A program made the position numbers and the translations under genes. A DNA stretch of 15,143 bases from Armatimonadota bacterium (GTDB taxonomy: Bacteria; Cloacimonadota; Cloacimonadia; Cloacimonadales; TCS61): positions 1 through 15,143 of the forward strand of contig JAUWNO010000013.1 of NCBI GenBank assembly GCA_030612605.1. Reading direction: 5' to 3'. Shown one piece after another: positions 7,315 through 15,055 of this stretch; the first letter of the stretch is position 1; every line of letters starts with the position of its first letter. The notes below the pieces were generated by a model. That model was given only the letters and a program-made list of their open reading frames with translations, had not been told where the DNA came from and did no database searches.

Positions 7315-7341
7315 AAAATAAACATTTGAATTTATTGTCAA
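7315..7341 (-). promoter_or_regulatory. Candidate promoter of the Uma2 gene
   Basis: Minus strand TTGACA (7336-7341), then a 15-base spacer and TATTTT (7315-7320), 30 bases before the start codon. The spacer is short and the -10 matches four of six positions. Confidence 0.35.
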
Positions 7342-7353
7342 TTATTTCTTGTT

Positions 7354-7397
7354 TATCACCCGAGGCGGGTTTGCGAGCAAACTCGACTCGGGTGATA
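7354..7397. repeat. Palindromic element copy 5 (longest stem)
   Basis: 21-base arms, TATCACCCGAGGCGGGTTTGC and its near-complement ending GGGTGATA, around a GA loop, with two mismatches. The core is 7358-7393 (36 bases). It starts 16 bases downstream of the TPR-SPOR stop codon, just upstream of the candidate Uma2 promoter. Confidence 0.9.
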
Positions 7398-7413
7398 ATG
7401 ACGGGTATTCTAC

Positions 7414-8379
7414 CTATTTCCTTTTCAAAATAAATGATGAAATTCCATTCTTTTCCAGATTAACAGCAGCTTTGCCAAGTTCTTTATCATTTTTAAAATC
7501 ACCAGCAGCAACCACAGTTAAGGTCTTATTGTTCACTTTTTTTGTGAACAGGATGTATTTATAACCAAGTTTCTTTATTCTTTCACCTAATTTTTTCGCA
7601 TTTTTTTCTGAACTGAAAGCCCCTACCTGCAAATAAAGTTTGAAGTCTGCGGTGTTTTGTGAGTTCTGAGTTTCTGTTTCCTGTTTCCGATATGAATTTA
7701 TTTTCTTAAAGTCGATATCGATTTTATCACCGTTTTGCAGATTAAAAATCCGATCTTCAGCAAGATAATTATATTGATGATAAGGGAAATCCATTTTCAG
7801 TTTTTTGTAGGAAAGAAGCGCATTTTCATATTTTTTCAGCTTCTCGTTGCACAAGCCGATCTTATAATGCAGTAAAGGGATATTATTAAAAATAAATTTA
7901 CTTGTTCGCAAAAATTCCAGGTTATTCAAAGCCCGTTTAAATAGATCTTGCTGAAAATATGATTCGATAATAATGAAATAAGCTGTTTCGATTTGAGCTG
8001 TTTTTTTAGAATCATTCCCGAAATCCGAGATAAAATTCTGGGCTGAAATAATTGCTTTATTATAATCTTCTGCTTTCAGATATGCTTTTGCCAGCCAGTA
8101 CTCTTTTTCTTCTATTTTTGTATCGGATATTTTCTTAAGTAGGAAGATAGCGTTTTCATATTTTCGTTCTAAAAGATTAATTTTTGCCAATTCCAAAAGG
8201 GATAATTGACCATAATAAGTATCGAGATGATCTTCTGCCAATCCTTCCAATTCCTTGATCAAATCTTTACTTTTAATTTGTGATTTTGCTTCATTAAATT
8301 TTTTTTCTAATTTTGAGTTATCTGAAAATAATGAGATTACAAGAATGATTAAAACGAATAAAATAATTAGCTTTTTCAT
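7414..8379 (-). CDS. Exported TPR-repeat protein with C-terminal SPOR domain
   Basis: 321 residues. Signal peptide MKKLIILFVLIILVISLFS. Residues about 25-215 are helical TPR-like repeats (YENAIFLLKKI, YNKAIISAQNFI, FKRALNNLEFL, YENALLSYKKLKMDFP). Residues 245-321 are a SPOR domain: LYLQVGAFSSEKNAKKLGERIKKLGY, ending in ISSFILKRK. SPOR domains bind glycan strands stripped of stem peptides, typically at the division septum, so this is probably a periplasmic cell-envelope protein involved in division or peptidoglycan remodelling (family knowledge plus inference). AAGG lies four bases before the ATG (8377-8379). It follows the trhP stop by 59 bases with no promoter seen between, so it is likely co-transcribed from the rho promoter; a palindromic element occupies that gap and another follows the stop. 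Confidence 0.88.
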   Translation of the reverse strand: MKKLIILFVLIILVISLFSDNSKLEKKFNEAKSQIKSKDLIKELEGLAEDHLDTYYGQLSLLELAKINLLERKYENAIFLLKKISDTKIEEKEYWLAKAYLKAEDYNKAIISAQNFISDFGNDSKKTAQIETAYFIIIESYFQQDLFKRALNNLEFLRTSKFIFNNIPLLHYKIGLCNEKLKKYENALLSYKKLKMDFPYHQYNYLAEDRIFNLQNGDKIDIDFKKINSYRKQETETQNSQNTADFKLYLQVGAFSSEKNAKKLGERIKKLGYKYILFTKKVNNKTLTVVAAGDFKNDKELGKAAVNLEKNGISSFILKRK

Positions 8380-8399
8380 ATTGCCTTTTCATATATCTT

Positions 8400-8433
8400 A
8401 CCCGAGTCGAGTTGCTTGCAACCCGACTCGGGT
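8400..8433. repeat. Palindromic element copy 6
   Basis: 34 bases: ACCCGAGTCGAGTTGC, TT loop, GCAACCCGACTCGGGT. It begins five bases downstream of the trhP stop codon, and is exactly the reverse complement of copy 1 (265-298), 8.1 kb away. Either this copy has moved in the opposite orientation or the element inserts without orientation preference. Confidence 0.9.
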
Positions 8434-8438
8434 TAGAT

Positions 8439-9651
8439 TTAGGTTAAATTTTTCTTCCTGACAATTCCGAATTCAGGAATTTCTCTTTTCAAATCAATTT
8501 TGAAAACTGTGTTTGGTTTTGTAAAAGTAATTGGATTTCCATCCTCGTCAAATAAATTATCTACTTTCACAATCATATCTTTTTTTCGCATTGGAAAAAT
8601 AATTTCGATTTCATCTTTTAGACTAACTTTTCCTTTGCAGTTTATAAAGGCAAAAGTTTTTTCAGTTTTGATGATTTCTCCAATGAATTGATATTTTCTG
8701 ATATATGAAGAAGTGCTGTAATTCTGAGTAGAACTCGCATCGAATTCATCGAAAAAAGCTTCTGTATAAACACGATGACTGATTTTATCCAATTCGGATT
8801 TTAAAGATTTATATTTTTTCGCATTTTGGTTTTCTTCAAAGCAAGCAAGAGCTTTTTTGTAGGTGCGAGTTAAGTTTGCCACATAATAAATACTCTTCAT
8901 TCTGCCTGCCTTCGATCTTGATGCTGTTAATTCCGCTTTTTTTGATTTCAGCAAGTCTATCAAACAAACAAAGGTCTTTTGAATTTAAGATGTAAGTTCC
9001 GTATTTATCTTCCTCGATTGGAAAATATTCTCCGGGTCTTGTTTCTTCCATTAGATTGAATTTCCAGCGGCAGGGTTGAGTGCAGTTTCCTCTGTTCGCA
9101 CTTCTCCGGTTTAAGAAGGAACTCAGCAGACATCTTCCTGAATAAGACATGCACATTGCTCCGTGAACGAATATTTCTAATTCTGATTCAGGGAGCTTGG
9201 AGTGTATTTCTTTGATTTCCGAAATGGTTAATTCGCGGGCTAAGATGATTCTTTTAGCTCCAAGGTTTTGCCAGAATTCTGCCGATCTCCATGAAGTTAC
9301 ATTTGCCTGAGTGCTGATATGAATGGGAATTTCAGGAGCATATTTTCTGGACAACAAGAAAATTCCCGGGTCAGAAATGATTATTGCATCGATTTTAATT
9401 TTCTGTAGAAATTCCAAATATTCTGGTAAATCATCAAGGTCGGAATTATGAGCAAAGATATTAACTGCTACATAAATTTTTTTATGTAAAGAGTGACAAA
9501 ACTCAGTTGCTTGTTTTAGTTCTTTCTGGGAAAGATTATCGCTTTGAGCTCTTAAACTGAAATTTTTTCCAGCAGTATAAACCGCATCAGCACCATAATG
9601 AATTGCATATTGCAATTTCTGAAAATTGCCTGCTGGAGCGAGTAATTCCAT
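8439..9651 (-). pseudogene. trhP: Peptidase U32 family tRNA hydroxylation protein, TrhP/YegQ-like, frameshifted
   Basis: The two overlapping frames (8836-9651 and 8439-8963) are halves of one U32 protein, about 402 residues once repaired. The first half begins MELLAPAGNFQKLQYAIHYG and carries IFVHGAMCMSYSGRCLLSSF and NCTQPCRW, with cysteines 167, 174, 190 and 194 in the E. coli TrhP arrangement. TrhP makes 5-hydroxyuridine at the tRNA wobble position. After IKIEGR (residue 249) the frame runs into 22 alien residues and stops. The other frame supplies the expected continuation MKSIYYVANLTRTYKKAL. Removing one of two tandem GGCA units (plus strand TGCCTGCC at 8903-8910) restores IEGRMKS. Start ATG overlaps the rho stop as TAATG, so it is translationally coupled. 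It could be a real mutation, a reversible switch, or an assembly error. Other U32 subfamilies (RlhA, UbiU) are less like it. Confidence 0.85.
8903..8910. repeat. 4-bp tandem duplication causing the trhP frameshift
   Basis: TGCC occurs twice in a row on the plus strand (GGCA twice in the coding sense). With one copy the two U32 half-frames join seamlessly at the family motif IEGRMKS; with two the frame is lost. Confidence 0.85.
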
Positions 9652-10916
9652 TATTGGCTCATTATTCTCAAAAGCTCTGCATTATTTTTTGTACTTTGCA
9701 TTTTGGAAATAATCATTTCAATGCCATCGATAGGACTCCTTCCTTTGAGGAATTTTCTGAGAACGAACATGCGATTAACTTCCTCTTTTGAAAGCAGTAA
9801 TTCTTCTTTACGAGTACCGGATTTTACCAGATCAATTGCCGGGAAAATTCTCAGATCACTAATATTTCTATCAAGAACAAGTTCCATGTTTCCAGTACCT
9901 TTAAATTCCTCAAAAATTACTTGATCCATCCTGCTGCCTGTATCAACCAGTGCGGTTGCAATAATAGTTAAGCTTCCTTTTTCCAGAGTGTTTCTGGCAG
10001 AACCAAAAAATTTCTTTGGTTTATGAAGAGAGTTTGAATCGATACCACCGGAAAGAATTTTCCCACTGGCAGGTGCTACCATATTGTATGCTCTGGCAAG
10101 CCGTGTGATACTATCGAGCATAATCACTACATCCTGTCCAAGCTCAACCATTCTTCTGGCTCTTTCAATGGTCATTTGTGCCACCTGAATATGATTTCTA
10201 GGTGTTTCATCAAAAGTTGAACTTAATACTTCTGAGTTGCGGGGGATTAAAATGCGTTTCATTTCAGTAACTTCTTCAGGACGTTCATCCACTAATAAAA
10301 CCATCAAATACACCTCAGGATGATTTGTGAGGATTGCATTTGAGATATTCTGCAGCAAAACAGTTTTACCGGTTCTTGGTGCAGCTACGATTAAGGCTCT
10401 TTGACCTTTTCCGATGGGAGTAAAGAGATTAATAATTCGCGTTGATATGTTTTTGGGGTCTGTTTCCAGATTCAATCTTTCTTCTGGAAAATATGGAGTT
10501 AATTTACTAAAATATCGAATCTCCCGAGTGAATAATGGAGATTCATAATTAACTGAACTCACCCTGATCAGAGCGAAATATTTTTCTTCTTCTTTTGGTG
10601 CACGTGCAGGTCCGGAAATGATATGCCCTTTTTTTAATCCGAATTTCTTGATTTGTGAGCTGGAAACATAAATATCATTTCTGCCGGGAGTGAAGTCGTT
10701 TTCCTTGAATCGAAGAAAACCATATCCATCATCCACAATTTCTAAACAACCACTTACAAATGCTAAACCTTCCTGATTGGCTTGAACTTCAAAAATCTTA
10801 TGAATTAATTCATTCTTCTTTAAATTTTTGATATCAGGAATTTCCAGTTCTTTAGCCATCTTGGTCAGTTTAGTCATATTCAAACTAAACAGGTCATTCT
10901 TGTCGTTATTTTCCAT
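9651..10916 (-). CDS. rho: Transcription termination factor Rho
   Basis: Hexameric RNA-dependent ATPase/helicase that ends transcription of untranslated RNA. 421 residues, close to the E. coli length of 419. In order: a Rho N-terminal helical domain (LTKMAKELEIPDIKNLKKNEL), the cold-shock-like RNA-binding domain (EIVDDGYGFLRF, DIYVSSSQIKKFGL), the Walker A motif APRTGKT, VDERPEEVTEM, Walker B VVIMLDSITRLARAYN, and the Q/R-loop region SGGIDSNSLHKPKKFFGSARN. An in-frame ATG exists eight codons upstream (to 10940), but GAGGAG six bases before the ATG at 10914-10916 makes that the likely start. The stop TAA shares one base with the trhP start. No insertion domain is present between the N-terminal and RNA-binding domains, unlike some FCB relatives. 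Confidence 0.97.
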   Translation of the reverse strand: MENNDKNDLFSLNMTKLTKMAKELEIPDIKNLKKNELIHKIFEVQANQEGLAFVSGCLEIVDDGYGFLRFKENDFTPGRNDIYVSSSQIKKFGLKKGHIISGPARAPKEEEKYFALIRVSSVNYESPLFTREIRYFSKLTPYFPEERLNLETDPKNISTRIINLFTPIGKGQRALIVAAPRTGKTVLLQNISNAILTNHPEVYLMVLLVDERPEEVTEMKRILIPRNSEVLSSTFDETPRNHIQVAQMTIERARRMVELGQDVVIMLDSITRLARAYNMVAPASGKILSGGIDSNSLHKPKKFFGSARNTLEKGSLTIIATALVDTGSRMDQVIFEEFKGTGNMELVLDRNISDLRIFPAIDLVKSGTRKEELLLSKEEVNRMFVLRKFLKGRSPIDGIEMIISKMQSTKNNAELLRIMSQ

Positions 10917-10978
10917 TTTTTTCTCCTCTTTTATTGTCATTATTTCAATTGATTTTTCATTAAAAAAATGCTGGAAGT

Positions 10979-11007
10979 AAAATCGGCAGAAGCATTTCTA
11001 ATGTCAA
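10979..11007 (-). promoter_or_regulatory. Candidate rho promoter
   Basis: Minus strand TTGACA (11002-11007), a 17-base spacer, then GATTTT (10979-10984), which leaves a leader of roughly 55 bases before the rho start. The -35 is perfect and the -10 weak. Confidence 0.4.
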
Positions 11008-11052
11008 GAAATTTTACAAAACAGGGGACTTGAAACTTTAAGAAGGTTCAGC

Positions 11053-11080
11053 CACGAAGGACACGAAGGAACACTAAGAA
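11053..11080. repeat. CACGAAGG phased repeats
   Basis: CACGAAGGA (11053), CACGAAGGAA (11062) and CACTAAGAA (11072) repeat at 9-10 base spacing. Same motif type as 211-240, near mutS. Confidence 0.5.
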
Positions 11081-11229
11081 AATGACAAATAACAAATTTC
11101 TAATTTCTAATAAAATTTCAAATGACAAAAAAATCAAGAAATGAATTCTTGCTTGCTTTGTAAAGAAGAATGATAGTGTCTTTGTGGTTCACAACCTGAC
11201 GATTATGCATGAAAAAAAATAAAAAAATA

Positions 11230-11256
11230 TTGACAAAAATCACTCATAATTATCCT
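11230..11256 (+). promoter_or_regulatory. Candidate promoter of the double-propeller gene
   Basis: TTGACA at 11230-11235 with TATCCT at 11251-11256 (15-base spacer). The GGAGG ribosome binding site (11301-11305) is seven bases before the ATG, giving a leader of roughly 50 bases. Confidence 0.4.
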
Positions 11257-11312
11257 CGAATACAGAAAAGACAGTATTTATTGGTGAATCCTTTTATAAC
11301 GGAGGTTTTATT

Positions 11313-13493
11313 ATGAGACATTCTTTTTTTATATCTGTCATTATTTTTCTTTTAATTTCGACAAATACTTTTTCTCAATGGACATTACAAAATAGCGGTT
11401 TTACTAATGGACTGCGTTCGGTTGATTTTTTAACTGAATATTACGGTTGGATTGCAGGACCGAATGATATTATTAAGCAATCATTTGACGGAGGAGACAG
11501 TTGGTTTGGTTATTCCGGGGGATGGTGGCCAATTGATCGATATTGGTACAGCATTGCCTGCGTAAACGAAAACACTGTTTATGCGTGTGGAACACGGTTC
11601 ATGGATTGGTACGAAGCATGGTACACATATACAACAGACGGCGGGAATTATTGGTTTAATCCGTCCGGAAGCTTTACTCCTAATACAAGTTCATGGATGG
11701 ATGTGTTTTTTCTTAATGAAAATATAGGTTGGAAAGTTGGTTATCGCAATGGTTCCGGAAAAATTTCTAAAACTACATCGGGAGTCGGTGGTGCTTTCGG
11801 TACCATCGCTACTGTTCCTGAACCGTTGTATTCAATAATGTTTACTGACGAAAATTATGGTTGGACTGTTGGTACCGGAGGAGCAATTTATCATTCAATT
11901 TACGGCGGTAGTGCTGGGAGTTGGTCTTCTCAAAATAGCGGCACTACAAAAGATCTCAATTCAATTTATTTTATTAATTCAAATATTGGTTGGTGTGTCG
12001 GAGACTATAATAATCAGGCTATAATTTTAAAAACTGTAAATGGCGGACAAGCATGGACATCAACTTTTCCATCCAATATTACAAAATTGAATTCCGTGTA
12101 TTTTATAAATGAAAATACCGGATGGGCTTGTGGCTCTGTCTTTTCAACACCCAATGATGATGGTGTTATATTATATACGGATAACGGAGGAGATACTTGG
12201 AGTGTACAACATGTTGAAAATAGTTGTTCTGAACTCTATGACATTGATTTTGCAAATAACATTACGGGGTGGGCGGTTGGCACACATGGGGTTATTTTGA
12301 AATATAAAAGTGAAGAGGATGACCTTGCATTTATTACTTTAGAAGATATGATCATTGCAAAATATAGTGCCGGATATACTTCCACAGAAAATTATATCTA
12401 TTCAATTTGTGGTGGTCTTGGAGAGGCTCCCTGGAAATCAACAAGCATAGAAAAATATGATATTGCATTTAATTTCTGGACAGAAATAGTTACTGGTCTT
12501 ATTCCAAGAAGGTATTGTTCTGCTGAATATGTTTCATCTCAGAATAAAATATATATTTTTAACGGCGACACTTATACAAATTATACATATACAGATACTG
12601 TTGAAATTGTTGATGTTCAGACCGGAACCCTTTCTTACAGTGCAACAAACCCTTATCCTGTAGAATATGGAGGGTCGGCAGTTTGGAATGATAAAATCTA
12701 TTTATTCGGTGGGAGTAATTCCAGTGGTAATTCCAATCGTCTGTACGAATTCGATCCTTCTACAAACAATTGGACGAGGTTACCTGACATGTCGGAAGCT
12801 AAGCAAACAAATGGAGAAATCGTAAATGGTGTCTTATATGTTTTTGGGGGTTATAGTGGTTCAACCTCAAGCCGAATAGATGCTTACAATATTCAAAATT
12901 CATCATGGACATATTTAGGTGATATGCCAGTTGGAATATCCGCACATGCAACCGCTAAATCAGGAAATAATATATTTATAGTTGGCTCATATGACGACAT
13001 TAAATTTTTGGCAATATATAATACAGAAACAAATAATTTAACTCAATTGAGTTCAAATATGATTGGTAGGAGACACGCAGGTGCAAGGGTTATTGATAAC
13101 GATTTATACATTTTCGGAGGAAATCAAGTTTCTGGTAATTATTCAACAATCCTAAAAAGTTTACAGTGTTCTGACATTTCAGAACTTGTTAATGCAGTTG
13201 ATGATTATAAAGACAATCGAGCGATTTTAAGTTATAATTACCCAAATCCATTTAATCCCTCTACAACAATATCATTTTCCATTCCTGAAGAAAGTAAAAT
13301 TGAACTCATAATTTACAACATAAAAGGTCAACACATTAAGTCACTTATAAAAAATTATTTTCAGAAAGGTAATCATTCAATTGTATGGGATGGAAAAGAT
13401 GCAAACGGTAAACAAGTTTCATCAGGAGTTTACTTCTACAAACTCATCACAAACACAAAAGAATATCAGAAAAAAATGCTTTTAATGAAATAG
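11313..13493 (+). CDS. Secreted double-propeller protein: YCF48-like repeats, Kelch repeats, Por/FlgD-type sorting domain
   Basis: 726 residues. Signal peptide MRHSFFISVIIFLLISTNTFS. Residues about 22-332 hold about seven YCF48/BNR-like beta-propeller blades with the recurring pattern LNSVYFINENTGWACG and TDNGGDTWS. Residues about 345-625 hold Kelch-type blades (KIYLFGGSNSSG, LYVFGGYSGS, LYIFGGNQ, with WTRLP and WTYLG between). Residues about 641-726 are a C-terminal sorting domain: NYPNPFNPSTTISFSIPEE, IYNIKGQHIKSL, VWDGKDANGKQVSSGVYFYKL, and KKMLLMK at the end. Such domains direct export by type IX-like systems in FCB bacteria and are then removed or anchored. The protein is therefore probably cell-surface or extracellular; its ligand is unknown. 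It is a single-gene unit with its own promoter and terminator. Confidence 0.88.
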   Translation: MRHSFFISVIIFLLISTNTFSQWTLQNSGFTNGLRSVDFLTEYYGWIAGPNDIIKQSFDGGDSWFGYSGGWWPIDRYWYSIACVNENTVYACGTRFMDWYEAWYTYTTDGGNYWFNPSGSFTPNTSSWMDVFFLNENIGWKVGYRNGSGKISKTTSGVGGAFGTIATVPEPLYSIMFTDENYGWTVGTGGAIYHSIYGGSAGSWSSQNSGTTKDLNSIYFINSNIGWCVGDYNNQAIILKTVNGGQAWTSTFPSNITKLNSVYFINENTGWACGSVFSTPNDDGVILYTDNGGDTWSVQHVENSCSELYDIDFANNITGWAVGTHGVILKYKSEEDDLAFITLEDMIIAKYSAGYTSTENYIYSICGGLGEAPWKSTSIEKYDIAFNFWTEIVTGLIPRRYCSAEYVSSQNKIYIFNGDTYTNYTYTDTVEIVDVQTGTLSYSATNPYPVEYGGSAVWNDKIYLFGGSNSSGNSNRLYEFDPSTNNWTRLPDMSEAKQTNGEIVNGVLYVFGGYSGSTSSRIDAYNIQNSSWTYLGDMPVGISAHATAKSGNNIFIVGSYDDIKFLAIYNTETNNLTQLSSNMIGRRHAGARVIDNDLYIFGGNQVSGNYSTILKSLQCSDISELVNAVDDYKDNRAILSYNYPNPFNPSTTISFSIPEESKIELIIYNIKGQHIKSLIKNYFQKGNHSIVWDGKDANGKQVSSGVYFYKLITNTKEYQKKMLLMK

Positions 13494-13521
13494 TGATTTC
13501 AAACTCAACAAAATATACTAT

Positions 13522-13546
13522 AACGCCCTTGCAACGGGGCGTTTTT
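13522..13546 (+). terminator. Intrinsic terminator of the double-propeller gene
   Basis: AACGCCC (13522-13528) pairs with GGGCGTT (13537-13543), and the stem runs into a T-rich tail. It lies 28 bases after the stop codon and is the clearest rho-independent terminator in the window, in contrast to the minus-strand genes, which end in ACCCGAG palindromes without a T-run. Confidence 0.85.
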
Positions 13547-13548
13547 AG

Positions 13549-13588
13549 TTGACATAATTATTCTAATAAATTTCCTCATCTGTATGAT
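13549..13588 (+). promoter_or_regulatory. Candidate promoter region of the TolC-like gene
   Basis: TTGACA at 13549-13554, immediately after the terminator. No good -10 is found at 15-18 bases; TATGAT at 13583-13588 is too far from it and may belong to a separate promoter. The leader to the ATG at 13673 is about 85-100 bases. Confidence 0.3.
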
Positions 13589-13672
13589 TAAAATAAAATT
13601 TTATAGTTTAATCAGAATGTTTTTAAAACAAAACGAAATTGAAATTGAGGCAGATAAAAATGAGGTAAAGAA

Positions 13673-15001
13673 ATGAAAAAAATAATATTAACATTCATTC
13701 TGATGCTGATGATATCAGCACTTTCTGCAATTACTCTGGAAGAAAGTATTCAAATCGCAAGAGAGAATAATAAAGATATTCTGGCTCAGGAAAGCGGCTT
13801 GATGTCTGCAGGTTGGAGTGAAAAAAATGCCCTAACGAACTTTTTCCCGAAAGTTTCGTTCAATTCTACAATTGTAAGAATAGATGATGATACTTATAAT
13901 GAAGCAAATGCTCCTATTCAGATTCCTGGTATCGGTGAATTTCCTTCTATGTTTTCTGTATACAAAACTTCTTATACAAATAACATTACAGTTCAGCAAC
14001 CTGTCTTTAATAGCGGGAAAATGATATTGGGATATCAATTGTCAAAGTTGGCAAAAAAACAGGCATTACTTTCATTACAGGATAAAAGGAATGATATTTC
14101 CTATGCAGTTGCTTCTGCTTATCTTGGTATTCTGAGATTGCAGGATTTGATGACTCTTTCCGAGAAAAGCCTTAATTCAACTCTTTCCCACCTGGAAAAA
14201 GTTCTGAAAAAATCTGATGTTGGAACTGCGAAAAAATCTGATGTACTGCAATGGCAGGTTAAACAAAAAAATGATGAAACTTCAATTTCTGAAATTGAGA
14301 ACAGCATTGATGAGCTTTACGGCTTCTGGCAAATACTGATAGGAACAGAAGAAAGGATGGAGCCTTCCGAGATAGACATAACTGAATACGATTCTGAAAT
14401 TCTTCGATACACTATAATGGAAAAACCCGAATTGGAAAAAGCTGCTGTAGAGTTTCTATCAGAAGTAGAAAAAACCAGTCCTTTCATTCAAATTTTGGAA
14501 CTGGCTAAGAAGATGATGAAGAAGAATTATTGTATGGCAAAAGGTGAATTCCTGCCATCTTTGAATTTGCAATTTTCTTACCAGTTTGAAAGCGATGATG
14601 AATTTGATTTTGACGGAGAAGACAATTGGAACCTGGTGGCTGCGCTTTCCGTTCCAATTTTTAAAAGCGGAACAAATTATTCCAACCTGAAAAAAGCAAA
14701 ATACGATCTCAAAAAAACACAGTATGAAACTGAATCTGCGTTGGAAAATTATATGGTTGCTGCAAAGAATGTATTTCACAAATTAATTACCAAAGCCAGA
14801 ACTGTGGAAGATAACAAAACAGCGTTGGAATTTGCCAGAGAAAACCACAAGATAATTAATGAACTTTACACGCAAGGGATGGTGACCAACAGCGAACTGC
14901 TGGATGCCGAGACAATGCTCTTTGCAAGCGAAATGAATCTGGTTGCATCCTACTACGATTATATCTTATTAAAATATGAAATAAAAAAATACACGGAATA
15001 A
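13673..15001 (+). CDS. TolC-like outer membrane efflux protein (OEP family)
   Basis: 442 residues, a usual TolC-family length. Signal peptide MKKIILTFILMLMISALSA, then ITLEESIQIARENNKDILAQ, the characteristic first helix of the family. Two related halves follow: the first with the strand region VSFNSTIVRIDDDTYN and the helices LAKKQALLSLQDKRNDISYAV, the second with LPSLNLQFSYQFESDDEF, WNLVAALSVPIFKSG and the terminal helix GMVTNSELLDAETMLFASEMNL. Trimers form an outer-membrane beta-barrel with a periplasmic tunnel that docks onto a membrane-fusion protein and an inner-membrane pump. The expected pump partners would lie beyond the right edge; none is visible in the remaining 142 bases. GAGG seven bases before the ATG supports the start. 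Confidence 0.93.
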   Translation: MKKIILTFILMLMISALSAITLEESIQIARENNKDILAQESGLMSAGWSEKNALTNFFPKVSFNSTIVRIDDDTYNEANAPIQIPGIGEFPSMFSVYKTSYTNNITVQQPVFNSGKMILGYQLSKLAKKQALLSLQDKRNDISYAVASAYLGILRLQDLMTLSEKSLNSTLSHLEKVLKKSDVGTAKKSDVLQWQVKQKNDETSISEIENSIDELYGFWQILIGTEERMEPSEIDITEYDSEILRYTIMEKPELEKAAVEFLSEVEKTSPFIQILELAKKMMKKNYCMAKGEFLPSLNLQFSYQFESDDEFDFDGEDNWNLVAALSVPIFKSGTNYSNLKKAKYDLKKTQYETESALENYMVAAKNVFHKLITKARTVEDNKTALEFARENHKIINELYTQGMVTNSELLDAETMLFASEMNLVASYYDYILLKYEIKKYTE

Positions 15002-15021
15002 CAGGAGTCAACTATAAATAA

Positions 15022-15055
15022 GTTTTTCTTCTGATTTTCAAATCAGAAGAAAAAC
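15022..15055. repeat. Perfect inverted repeat after the TolC-like gene (possible terminator)
   Basis: Arms GTTTTTCTTCTGATT (15022-15036) and AATCAGAAGAAAAAC (15041-15055) pair perfectly over 15 bp with a four-base loop, 21 bases downstream of the stop. There is no T-run after it on the plus strand, so it is better called an inverted repeat with possible 3'-end function. A smaller repeat GGAATT/AATTCC follows at 15074-15091. No start of a further gene is seen to the window end. Confidence 0.6.

Larger units (their letters stand above)
10917..11312. other. 396-base divergent intergenic region between rho and the double-propeller gene
   Basis: Holds the rho leader and candidate promoter at its left end and the promoter and RBS of the plus-strand gene at its right end. 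Between them lie the CACGAAGG repeats, a simple AT-rich stretch (about 11081-11130) and a weak hairpin CAAGAA-ATGAA-TTCTTG (11135-11151) that on the minus strand is followed by seven T. No gene is seen. Confidence 0.6.

Noticed and set aside
10917..10940. Upstream ATG for rho at 10940
   Set aside because: The ATG at 10916 has GAGGAG at six bases; the upstream one has no comparable site, and the extension would include that ribosome binding site.
11135..11151. Minus-strand terminator upstream of rho
   Set aside because: Only six base pairs with two G-C pairs, although a T-run follows; no minus-strand gene feeds into it within the window.
15003..15040. A following gene after AGGAG at 15003
   Set aside because: No ATG, GTG or TTG at a usable distance; reading from ATA reaches a stop after six codons.
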